Shown in pieces: positions 27,801 through 34,830 of a stretch of 64,000 nucleotides of DNA. The position numbers and the translations under genes are program-made. This DNA comes from Allochromatium humboldtianum. GTDB lineage: Bacteria > Pseudomonadota > Gammaproteobacteria > Chromatiales > Chromatiaceae. Below the pieces are notes generated by a model. It was given only the letters and a program-made list of their open reading frames with translations. It was not told where the DNA came from and ran no database searches. Location of the stretch: contig NZ_JABZEO010000016.1 of assembly GCF_013385175.1 (NCBI RefSeq), forward strand, positions 1 to 64,000. Reading direction: 5' to 3'. Position 1 is the first letter of the stretch, and every line of letters begins with the position of its first letter.

Positions 27801-28588
27801 ACTGGTCCGGATTCAGCCGGCTGAGCTTCGACAAGAAGAGCAGCGGCGGCCGCTCCTACGCCAGTCCGGACGAGTACGGAGCCGATGGCGACGTCGTCAT
27901 CGAGAGTCCGCACGGCACGGCCAGATTCGATATCGAACCCGATCACAGCGGCAACTGGCGTACCTATCGGATCCCGCTCAGCGGCGATGGCTGGAAGCTC
28001 GGCGGCGGGGCGCGCTCGCTGGCCGAGGTGCTGACGAACGTGACGGGGCTGCGGATTCGTGCCGAATATGGCGTGGGCAAGGACGAATCGGCGCTGCGCG
28101 CCGTCCGGCTGGACGGGCAGGCGGCTGCAACGTCACCGCCATCCGGCACGCAGACCGCAACCACGTCCGCTGTCTCGTCTACTGAGACCAGGATCCCGGC
28201 CGAGCCGGTCGTCTCCTTCGACAACGGCAACATCTACGGCGTCGGCAACGGTCCGACCTCGACCACGACCTTCGAGCTGGAGGAGCCGCGCATCCTGGCC
28301 ATGATCCAGAACTACCACTGGAACTCGGCCCGTGGCGCGACACCCGGCACCATCGCCCTACGCGACGCCCAGGGCCGCCAATACGGCCCCTGGCAGACCG
28401 AGGGCAGTCCGGGTCAGGGCGGCGTGCCCAATGCGTACTGGACGGCACGTCCGATGATCCGGTTGCCGGCCGGTGTCTACACGGTCATCGACTCCGATCC
28501 GGCATCCTGGGCGCAGAACGCACAATCAGACGGACGCGGCTTCACGCGCGTCGAGACCCTACCGGCGTCTGGTGGCGTGAATCCCTGA
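21875..28588 (+). CDS. Giant exported multidomain protein (TSP1-like, PKD-like, laminin-B-like)
   Basis: The 2237-residue protein begins at ATG 21875 within the 3' end of the protease gene and has a signal peptide (about 18-41). Residues about 45-960 are mostly helical and unassigned. A beta-sandwich PKD-like region follows (about 965-1150), then a 47-residue TSP1-like module (from 1157, YSAWSDCN to LEQSC), a Cys-rich segment (about 1210-1290, FNCLCRCSSGW), three or four PKD/Ig-like units (about 1300-1690), a TPR-like helical part (about 1702-1800), a lipocalin-like small beta unit (about 1815-1903), a laminin-B-like domain (about 1937-2082, YYRAPASLLGDWSGFSRLSF to LRIRAEYG) and a C-terminal domain (about 2108-2230). 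Such modules bind proteins or sugars at cell surfaces. The laminin-B and TSP1 matches are by eye. Confidence 0.85.
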   Translation: MSARNLERTDIPGRIQTAWRPAVRWMLCLVLVLTTLAPAFGDETHDEILRAAQNPLLSTTPRDQALVLKHINEIHLLRGMGRLTDPQYQNLMFWHQSQNLLIARQAIERLGVYKLDVQKVASDAGAWRTGSDTDFLVSRTDGKPVTLEDIQAIERAYRIATNEQIRRLGRGEIKPPSQRYDTSTDFMVAHDATTPEEFARIGTHFENKQADTYKRIEAARVEAQMRTPGAEIDLLDGGHYVNEMVDQATRKQARIDALRRERASADPEQRARIDAQIRQLEYERNKYIKRVNALNTHLAGSQTSNVEGMQDLARQAKLAYLRTLNHMLVGLPEGTKARQASFVLALHIHDLPPALRQAQIAGLDPSVQSRVLEQLKQFEQLRRAERERVSKQEVVKLEGFLSQTELGQRLIKVFGAEIEALTTRPTESSRFIADLYRDLSAVDQKIQNRAQSLAMWLDVVTQIRKAKSDADLAIALGRTLASKTYYGLIASYAYTGLVERDPTALAKSLIILLCPKAALPQVVQAIGGSVIELTTSTVFDHQFMVLYVSADFDKDDGHLLGLKDFHDGPDAVCRFVHETLQPGGEHWVEGLFTRALDLAKERNLSQEVLSGLNAFGKHAFVQALESTIYGGSASFMADNASVQQARAEVAAVTQLIDDFAEGLGIEVPLTADTSWPGLSALEPAAQQAFRKLFELRSQTWSKTEQTLCAAIKESLERRHRAEMALAGGDAAALALLEQVEALLHALDIHELGLSWLNYEGTYNLVMRTLVISNQEQRIKAMETLQRYHTGYSAVQEIRRIIESLIVTSADSRLSPRPLTGAPPLTGDPEFDHALAARTLERLTEDLAGYEKRLLWTKRNGVNDWLANLDDDFDRQTLEQITVALIDYHNASATMQGASHIQTRVNKVLEFGKSTLAHLKHREAFGRTERLRSTIEDLITRFEERYRIREPELSILPPPAIVEGRATTDELYVFGLASQHLPPAGATYVWREDGHEIGRGERLLYAFDAAGRKTLSIDVAWSKSDRVIREGKVSAKLVVDILQTAKKPGLTIDAPEDLSSSGASGRSYVLRAAAIDIPADAEFIWLIDGVESGQGKQFVLNADRPGSRAIELVARWKVAGSSTGVETIWAPPLIARIVEDADKTDDPKPTGTTEQKPACSYAYSAWSDCNRATKTQTRTVTAREPAGCEERQKPSLEQSCTPPPTEEELRHRYFNCLCRCSSGWAGHIGVWYDPEGKSIPECESSGPCFGGAGAFGCTRRHFFAGPSDCAKGCWEGSWGKGAYDPAKADALRKGENRKYKKPLTVQIEASKNPADFGDIVDLTAKTSEGSGGYSWSWSGCAEDAAKDRAKVPFTQSCRPCTANVTVTDQDGDTASDSLPVQCTALSVKLTKERPAENTIPVGDKAGLLAEVFSGDQPAGGRFTYYWEPNPDVQYGGDPKNPSYETSGGAQSRNTALFRQTGRTPVWVTVLKQVGETKVTVGESEQILIDVISPQLSLKADKTSPLIGETVVLTVEETPKMSDDLVSFWWEYSGEASNPGVHPNTPNSRAWSYKPKNDKPVTITVHAKSKDSGEELDSASLTLTARRIQVSVSGPRIAGPAPMVWKPGVGLVAAERQVAEHQRVEFSATLNPSIDNPRYQWRIEPSGCSIHSPSARDTGVTCSSTGSYSLSVTVKNADGAELGSGAGQLSVSVSQAAVDSGRKTAKAIEETLAQAREQAGRGRLDEALSLAKQALALDPAYAPTKQYVASVEKAKAGLDRDLAAIEQLIGQGKLDAARSRLDTRAKAFPEYPPLVVLQERLKQASKSTGEKGVKTATATGVWEVVANGWPGRLELGANCTRLRIERGWEALASVSVADGVLNFTRPLGAVTQVYRGTLSADVVQGTFTQGGAPRTYDWSGKRLAGETPCSDDTTPDPESKPESGPTSGPAKPTDNSGTMSGWSVDSDVVESTAGEISTSPPSDGVTSYYRAPASLLGDWSGFSRLSFDKKSSGGRSYASPDEYGADGDVVIESPHGTARFDIEPDHSGNWRTYRIPLSGDGWKLGGGARSLAEVLTNVTGLRIRAEYGVGKDESALRAVRLDGQAAATSPPSGTQTATTSAVSSTETRIPAEPVVSFDNGNIYGVGNGPTSTTTFELEEPRILAMIQNYHWNSARGATPGTIALRDAQGRQYGPWQTEGSPGQGGVPNAYWTARPMIRLPAGVYTVIDSDPASWAQNAQSDGRGFTRVETLPASGGVNP

Positions 28589-28637
28589 TTCACCTCACAT
28601 GCACCATCGCTTTACACCAACCCTAGAGGACAAGACG

Positions 28638-31600
28638 ATGCGCGATCGAAGACACAACGACTGGCGTTGGCTGTCCGCCGGACTGCTTTTGCTCCTGGCT
28701 CAGAGCGGCGTCTCGGCCCGCGAGACCTTCGAGGTCATGGAGGTCGAGGGCCGTGTCGAACAGGCGACTGGACCGGCTGAGTTGCAGCAGCTCGACGCCG
28801 AGGATCGAGTCACGGTACGCGCCCTGATCGGATTCGGGCGTCTGCCGGAGCCGCTCAGGAAACTGGTGCTCGAACTGCGCGGACTGGGTGTCGATGCACT
28901 GGGCGCGGGTGCGAACGAGATCCGCGACTTCATCGCCCAGGCCGAAGCCGGGACGCTGAAAGCGGACCCGCAACAGTTGCAGGCGCTGCTGACCCTGCTC
29001 GAAGACCGCGAGTATCTGGAATGGACACCGTTGGCCCCAGGTGCCACGGTCGAACTCGACGCGCACGACTGGATTCGCGGCGATGGACGCGCCGTGCTGC
29101 AAGCGGCGTCCGGTCAACGCCAGACGCTCGCGGCCGAGGAACGCCCGAGTCAGGCCGGCCCCATCGTTACCACTCAGGATCAGGAGCCAATCGCACCCGC
29201 AACCCCGATCGCCGAAACGACCGCCACCGTCCCCGCCGACCGGATCTGGATGAACGATGGCCCTGGTATGCGTGTCTTCGACCATCGCCGCCCGGATCAC
29301 GGTCTGTCGCTGGAGGCGCTGGAAGCGTCCGGCATCGCCGCCATGCCCGATGCCGGCTATGTCGTGGCCGGCAGCGTCCAGGGGGCGGGAGGACGGGAGG
29401 TCTGGGCCGCCCGCTTCGACGCCGATCATGACCTGCTGTGGTCGCGCGCGCTCGGCGGCTCCTTCGATCTCCACATCATGGCCGTGACTGCGCTGGGCGA
29501 CGACGGCGTTCTGATCGGCGGCTCACTCAATGAGAAGCAGGCAGGGTTCCTGATCGCCCTGGACGCTCAAGGCGAACCGCGCTGGACACAGGTTCTGGGC
29601 AGGTCGGAAAACGCCGCCGTCGAGGTGCCGCTGGCACTGGCCACCGATGCCGCCGGCAATGCGCTCATGGCCGGCGAGAACATCGGCGCCGATCAGCAAT
29701 TCAAGGGCTTCGTTGCGCTCATCGCCGCCGATGGTCAGCCGGGATGGCGTCTCGATCTGCCTGCGACCAGCGGCGTGCGATCAGTCATCCTCACCAACAG
29801 CGGCTGGTCGATCGCCGGCGAGTCAGCCGGCACGTCCGGTGCACCCTGGGTAGCCGGTCTCGACCCGACGGGACATCTGACCTGGGAACGGACCTATGCC
29901 GATCTCGCGGCGCGTGGCGCCCCCGTCCTGGCCGGTCTGGACGACGGCGGAATCGTGCTGGCGGCTCGTAGCGCCGAGGGCACCAGCGACCCGCTCTGGC
30001 TGCGCCGGCTTTCGTCCAACGGCGAGCCGCTGGAGACCCAGCGTCTGAGTCCGGCAGTCGGCGAGCAGGACGGCATCGAAACCCTGGCGCGCCTGACGCG
30101 CGACGCCGAAGGCGCGTTGTGGCTCGCGGGTATGACCCAGGGACAGGATGCCTGGCTCGCCCGCCTGTCGAGCACGGGCGACGTGCTCTGGACCAAACGC
30201 TATGGCCGCGCGGCCCCGGATCGCTTCAGCGATCTGCATGTCCGGCCCGATGGTCTGATCGCCGTCGGCCACACGCAATCGGAGGACACCGACGCCCGTG
30301 GTCTGTGGGTCGTGACGCTCGACGCCAATGGTCAGCCGCGCCCCGCTCCCGAATACTCGCCGGCAGCGCGCGACCTGATCGCCCGCTTCGAGTCCAGTCT
30401 GGCGTCGCTGGACGATGACGTGCGAATCGGCGGCGCACCGCTGATCAGCCAACAGGCGGATGGCGGGTTGCGCTTGGCCCTGCCCTTCCTGCGCATCGAC
30501 GATGGACTCCCCGTCTCCAATGAATCGGCGGCGCTCGATGTGAACTGGCTGAGTGTCGACCTGACCCCTGGGGCCGTTCCGGACAGCTGGCAGGTCGCGA
30601 TCGACTGGCCCGAGACCCTGACGCTGCGCAACAGTGACGGCAACGAGATCGGTACACTCCGAACCGCCGGACATCGTCTGGAATTGGACTGGCCGGCGCC
30701 CGATGCCATGCCAACGCGCCTGGATTTCGCCCTCGAAGATGTCCAGATTCGCGTCGACGGTCAGGCCCGACTCCAGCCCATCCATGAAGCCCTGGGCCTC
30801 CCGCTGGGACCGGATAGTCTGGGCAGCGATGACACCGACCTGGGGCTGATGACATTGGGCACGCTGCGTCTGGCAATCACCCCGGAATCGGCGCCTGAAG
30901 CTGTGCGCACAACCACGTCGCAGTCCCTGGAACTGGCCGATCTGCGTGCCCAGAGCCGCTCGGGAGCCGACACTGTGCAGCTCGGCGGTCTGCGCTTCAA
31001 CGTCGACTATCGCGACCTGGATCTGGCCGCACTCACCGCCGGCTATGGATCACTGCTCGAAATGATCGAGTCCGGCACGGAGACGCCGGACATCGAGACG
31101 CTGCGCCGGACGATCGAGCGCTTGCTCCAGGCGAGCGGCCAGGTCGAGACCTCAGTCGTCATGACCGATTTCGCCGCCGATCTCCCCAGTGAGGACATCA
31201 ACTACCGGATCGCTGAATTCAGCGTCTCGGCCCAGGGCGGGCCGGCCGACGAGGCCGGTCGATCGTGGAATCTGCGGACCGGCTATGGGTTGCGCGGTCT
31301 GACGATGAAAGAGGACGGGCAGGACAACAGGATCGACGCCCTGAGCTTCGATCTCGCCATCGACCGGCTCGCGCTCGCCGCGATCCTGGATGTCGCTCTG
31401 GCACAGGCGCTAGGTCAGCCACCCGCCGAGGCCAGTCTCGCGCAGGCGCTCGGACAGCCGGTCGCGGGCGCGGAGCTGGGCTTCGCGATCGATGCCCTGC
31501 ACATCGCCACACCCGATGCGCCACCGGCGAATGTCGATGCCATGCACTTCGCACTGACCCTGAGTGAGGCCGCCGGCCCGAGGCCCCAACTGACGCTGCG

Positions 31601-32126
31601 CTACGACCACGCCGGTATCGGCCCCATTCCCGACCTGCCACCCGAGCTCGTTCCGGGCAAGGTCGATCTGGGTCTGGTGCTGTCGGGACTGGCGCCCAGC
31701 ACCCTGGCGCCGGTCCTGCTCCAGGGCGAACCCGATCCGGCTCAGATCATCGGGCTGCTGGCGCAACAGGCCGCCCGGCTCGACATCGAGACGATCAACG
31801 TCGACATGCCTGGAACCGGGGTCCGGATCACGGGCGTGGCCAACGCCGAGCAGACCGCCGCGCCGGACGCTCCAGGTCTCATCCGGCTGGATCTCGAAAT
31901 CCGGGTGCGCGACTTCGATACCCTGATCGCGCGGATCGGCGAGACCCTGTCGCCCGACGAACAGCGCGACCTGAACGCCACGGCGGCCCTGATCAAGCTG
32001 ATGGGCAACGAAGAGCCGCAGGCCGACGGTTCGACGCTGCACCGCTTCGAAGTGACAGGCGACAGCACCGGGGATCTCAAGGTCAACGGCAAGGATCTCA
32101 CGCCGATCCTCGAAGCGGTCCAGTAG
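28638..32126 (+). CDS. Exported beta-propeller protein with C-terminal AsmA/DUF945-like region
   Basis: The 1162-residue protein starts at ATG 28638, 12 bases after AGAGGA, and has a signal peptide (about 7-27). Residues about 200-590 are a run of roughly 50-residue repeats with the pattern GGYVVAGS / VWAARFDADHDLLWSRALGG, which is typical of a PQQ/FG-GAP-like beta-propeller. The region from about 600 to the end alternates amphipathic strands (LDVNWLSVDLTP, LRFNVDYRDLDLAAL) like DUF945, DUF2125 or AsmA-type periplasmic proteins; that link is weak. It is the last gene of the nine-gene cluster, 50 bp behind the giant protein. Its 3' end overlaps the convergent kinase gene by 29 bp. Confidence 0.83.
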   Translation: MRDRRHNDWRWLSAGLLLLLAQSGVSARETFEVMEVEGRVEQATGPAELQQLDAEDRVTVRALIGFGRLPEPLRKLVLELRGLGVDALGAGANEIRDFIAQAEAGTLKADPQQLQALLTLLEDREYLEWTPLAPGATVELDAHDWIRGDGRAVLQAASGQRQTLAAEERPSQAGPIVTTQDQEPIAPATPIAETTATVPADRIWMNDGPGMRVFDHRRPDHGLSLEALEASGIAAMPDAGYVVAGSVQGAGGREVWAARFDADHDLLWSRALGGSFDLHIMAVTALGDDGVLIGGSLNEKQAGFLIALDAQGEPRWTQVLGRSENAAVEVPLALATDAAGNALMAGENIGADQQFKGFVALIAADGQPGWRLDLPATSGVRSVILTNSGWSIAGESAGTSGAPWVAGLDPTGHLTWERTYADLAARGAPVLAGLDDGGIVLAARSAEGTSDPLWLRRLSSNGEPLETQRLSPAVGEQDGIETLARLTRDAEGALWLAGMTQGQDAWLARLSSTGDVLWTKRYGRAAPDRFSDLHVRPDGLIAVGHTQSEDTDARGLWVVTLDANGQPRPAPEYSPAARDLIARFESSLASLDDDVRIGGAPLISQQADGGLRLALPFLRIDDGLPVSNESAALDVNWLSVDLTPGAVPDSWQVAIDWPETLTLRNSDGNEIGTLRTAGHRLELDWPAPDAMPTRLDFALEDVQIRVDGQARLQPIHEALGLPLGPDSLGSDDTDLGLMTLGTLRLAITPESAPEAVRTTTSQSLELADLRAQSRSGADTVQLGGLRFNVDYRDLDLAALTAGYGSLLEMIESGTETPDIETLRRTIERLLQASGQVETSVVMTDFAADLPSEDINYRIAEFSVSAQGGPADEAGRSWNLRTGYGLRGLTMKEDGQDNRIDALSFDLAIDRLALAAILDVALAQALGQPPAEASLAQALGQPVAGAELGFAIDALHIATPDAPPANVDAMHFALTLSEAAGPRPQLTLRYDHAGIGPIPDLPPELVPGKVDLGLVLSGLAPSTLAPVLLQGEPDPAQIIGLLAQQAARLDIETINVDMPGTGVRITGVANAEQTAAPDAPGLIRLDLEIRVRDFDTLIARIGETLSPDEQRDLNATAALIKLMGNEEPQADGSTLHRFEVTGDSTGDLKVNGKDLTPILEAVQ

Positions 32127-33258
32127 CGGATGGCCGGCCGGAGACCGGGTGAAACGCGGCCTCGATCGCAGCCCGGATCGCCGGCTCCCGGCGCTCGATA
32201 TCGGCGACCAGGGCGAACTGGATGCGCGCCTTGACCAGATTGCGTCCCGGCCGGTCGACCTTGAAATAACGGTCGCCCTGGAGGTGATCGGTGAGAAAGC
32301 GCAGACCCAGTTCGAAGGGCATCACCCGGATGCCGTCGAACAGACAGTCGATATCGTCCTCGCCCAGCCAACCGCGCGTCGCCTCGGCATAGCCGGTGAG
32401 GATCGCTTCGGCGAGCGCAAGATCGAACCGAACCTTCGAGGGATCGGTCTCGCCCTCGCCGAGGGCATTGCAGCAGGAACGCAGACAGTCGCCCAGATCG
32501 TGCTGGATCAGCCCCGGCTGCACGGTGTCCAGATCGATCAGCGCCAGCGCGCGTCGCCCGTCGCGGTCGAAGAGGATGTTGTCGAGCTTGGGATCGCCGT
32601 GGGTGAGACGCGGCGCGATCCGACCGGACTGCACGGCACGATCCAGGGCTTCGGCCAGATCCGACCGCGCCTCGATGAAGCTCTGGAGTGCGGTGATCTC
32701 GGACGCCGTCGGATCAGGGCCGGGGCGCACGGAGCCACTCGGCGTGGCGACGGACGGATCGAACAACGCTCTCAGACGTTCGAGATAGCTCGGCGTGTCG
32801 TGATAGCCCGGCAGCGTGACGGCGAAGTCGGCGCTCGGCAGCACCGCCGTCCAGCGATGGAAGCGCCCGAGCACCCGACCGACCTCGCACGCCTGAGTCT
32901 CATCCTGAAGCCGTGACAGATTACAGGTGTCGGGGATGAATTCCATCAGACGCCAGACGGCGCCCGCGTCATCGCGCACGAAGCTCGCCCCATCATGGGC
33001 CTGGATCAGGACCGGCACGCGCAACCCGAGCGACTCGGGCCGATCGGGATGGCGTGCCAATCGCGACAGATTGGCCATGATCCGCTCCGGCTCGGGAAAG
33101 ACATGGCCGTTGATGCGCTGGAGCACATAGTCACGCCCCCCCGACTCCAGTCGATAGGTGTCGTTGATCAACCCCCGCCCCAGCGGCGAGATGGAGCCGA
33201 TGGGTGGGGCGATCCTGAAACGGGAGGCGAATTCGATCAGCGCTGGGTCGATGGGCAC
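32098..33258 (-). CDS. APH-fold phosphotransferase (N-acetylhexosamine kinase-like)
   Basis: The 386-residue cytoplasmic protein has the aminoglycoside-phosphotransferase fold. Visible are the glycine loop ISPLGRGLINDTYRL, the VLQRIN lysine-equivalent strand, the catalytic loop LTHGDPKLDNILFD and the metal-binding IDLDTV. The overall pattern (long C-terminal helical part, FELGLRFLTDHLQGDRYF) is close to NahK-type kinases that phosphorylate N-acetylhexosamines at the anomeric carbon, but substrate assignment is tentative. The start is a GTG at 33256-33258 without a clear ribosome-binding site. Its last 29 bases run antisense into the propeller gene. Confidence 0.83.
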   Translation of the reverse strand: MPIDPALIEFASRFRIAPPIGSISPLGRGLINDTYRLESGGRDYVLQRINGHVFPEPERIMANLSRLARHPDRPESLGLRVPVLIQAHDGASFVRDDAGAVWRLMEFIPDTCNLSRLQDETQACEVGRVLGRFHRWTAVLPSADFAVTLPGYHDTPSYLERLRALFDPSVATPSGSVRPGPDPTASEITALQSFIEARSDLAEALDRAVQSGRIAPRLTHGDPKLDNILFDRDGRRALALIDLDTVQPGLIQHDLGDCLRSCCNALGEGETDPSKVRFDLALAEAILTGYAEATRGWLGEDDIDCLFDGIRVMPFELGLRFLTDHLQGDRYFKVDRPGRNLVKARIQFALVADIERREPAIRAAIEAAFHPVSGRPSATGPLRGSA

Positions 33259-33332
33259 GGGGTCTGAGCCGACAGGAGGATCGGTGCCTGGTTTGGATGG
33301 CTTGCGAACGGCCTGACCAGGCGCCGTGACGA

Positions 33333-34613
33333 TCAGGATTCGACGTCGGCGAAGATGTATCCCAGAACTTCCTTGGCATGGGCGGTCTCCTTGTCACGCG
33401 ACTGCTCTTCCTGGACCCAGATCTCGCGGGCACTCAGGCCGGTCGAGCGCCAGCGCAGACTGTTGGTATCGCCATCCAGCGTCGTCTGGAGATCGCCGAC
33501 GAAGACGGGAGCTTGCCAGAAATCGGTCTTGGCGGCCAGCTTGTAGCGTGCGTGCGAAACGGCCTTGCCCGTGCGTCCGACCTCGAAGCGCAGACCCGCG
33601 ACCGTTCCGGACGACGCCTGCCAGGCGATATAGTCGATGCGCTCGGCCGCGTGGACCTGGGCATTGGCCTCCTGCTCGCGCATTCCGACGAAGAAACCAT
33701 TGGCCGTCACATCGCGGATGCGCGCGTTGACCGCGTCGGACTCGTTGAAGCTCGTGACCGCCGCGAAGACGACCGGCGCCTCGCCGAAGCGCTCGCCGAA
33801 GGGCTGAAAATCGAACGTGCCGGTGGCTTCGCTGTTCAATGACCCGGCCTCGACCCAAACGCCGCCCGGCAGTTCATAGGAACCGCGCTCCAGGGCGATG
33901 TAGCTGGTCGTCTCGGGACCATGCCAGCCGTCCAGCGAGCCCCATTCCTGGACCCGCACCCAGAATCCCTCGGGGCCGACGTCGCGCACGCGGATGACGG
34001 CGGCCTGGGCCTCGTCGGCGCTCATCGACTTGACGATGACGATCGGATCGACGAAGGGGCGCTGGAAGGCTACCCACTGCCATTCCTGATCGAGGCTCAG
34101 ATCACCGACCTCGATCGGGAAGCCGGATGATTCGCTCAGGTTCGATCCATCCGTCGATCCCTCGGCGTCACCACGACCGCCGGCATCCGTGCCCTTACCC
34201 GAAGTGTCTTGGGTCGGCTCGGCAGTCGGGATCTGGATCGAGGTATCCGAACCGGGCGCAATGGTCGCGGACACTTCGTTCGAGTAGTCACTGCACTGGG
34301 ATTTGGCCTGATCACAGGCGCGCGCCGCGAAATAATAGGTCTGCCCTTCATCGAGCTGGTCGATGGTCAGGCTGGCGGCGGTCGTTTGCCGACTGTTGGT
34401 GTAGACGCCAGCGGCGAGTCCGTAATGGACCTCGTAGACGGCGACCCGTGCATCCTCGACCGGCTCCCAGGCTAGATCGACGTGACCGGCCAGGGCCGTG
34501 CCCGACTGCGCGAGGACCGCCGCCAGACCAAGATAACGCAGCCCCGCCGCGACCTCGAATCGATTCCGGCCATTCGACCGCGTTTCTGAACTGCAAGAGG
34601 CCTGGGCGCTCAC
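33333..34613 (-). CDS. Secreted Fn3 plus H-type-lectin-like repeat protein
   Basis: The 426-residue protein starts at GTG 34613 with AGGTGA 9 bases upstream. A long signal peptide (about 1-43) ends ALAG. A fibronectin type III domain (about 45-125, VDLAWEPVEDARVAVYEVHY to YSNEVSATI) is followed by a Gly/Ser/Asp linker (about 130-165) and two repeats related to H-type lectins: one starts near 172 (WQWVAFQRPFVDPIVIVKSM) and one near 275 (FGEAPVVFAAVTSFNESDAV). H-type lectins bind sugars such as N-acetylgalactosamine. It lies behind a possible sugar kinase in the opposite order of a typical operon. An adhesin or surface lectin is the best guess. Confidence 0.8.
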   Translation of the reverse strand: MSAQASCSSETRSNGRNRFEVAAGLRYLGLAAVLAQSGTALAGHVDLAWEPVEDARVAVYEVHYGLAAGVYTNSRQTTAASLTIDQLDEGQTYYFAARACDQAKSQCSDYSNEVSATIAPGSDTSIQIPTAEPTQDTSGKGTDAGGRGDAEGSTDGSNLSESSGFPIEVGDLSLDQEWQWVAFQRPFVDPIVIVKSMSADEAQAAVIRVRDVGPEGFWVRVQEWGSLDGWHGPETTSYIALERGSYELPGGVWVEAGSLNSEATGTFDFQPFGERFGEAPVVFAAVTSFNESDAVNARIRDVTANGFFVGMREQEANAQVHAAERIDYIAWQASSGTVAGLRFEVGRTGKAVSHARYKLAAKTDFWQAPVFVGDLQTTLDGDTNSLRWRSTGLSAREIWVQEEQSRDKETAHAKEVLGYIFADVES

Positions 34614-34803
34614 GATGACTTCACCTGACGACTGACTGGAGGACGTTCGCCGAGTGGCCGGCTTGGGACTGGCCGTCGGCTCGGTCGTCAGTTAATCAGT
34701 TCGGTCGAGGTGAAACCGTGACGGGCTCCACGGATACGCGGAGCGACAGACTGGGAGTCTCGAGAAACGCGAACCGCGTCACACATCGAAGGCGTGACGC
34801 GGA

Positions 34804-34823
34804 CGGCGAGCAGCGGCTCGCCG
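34804..34823 (-). terminator. Hairpin downstream of relA
   Basis: CGGCGAGC and GCTCGCCG form a perfect 8-bp stem with a 4-base loop, starting 8 bases after the relA stop codon on the minus strand. No T-tract follows. Its position supports a terminator role. Confidence 0.4.
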
Positions 34824-34830
34824 CCTGGAA

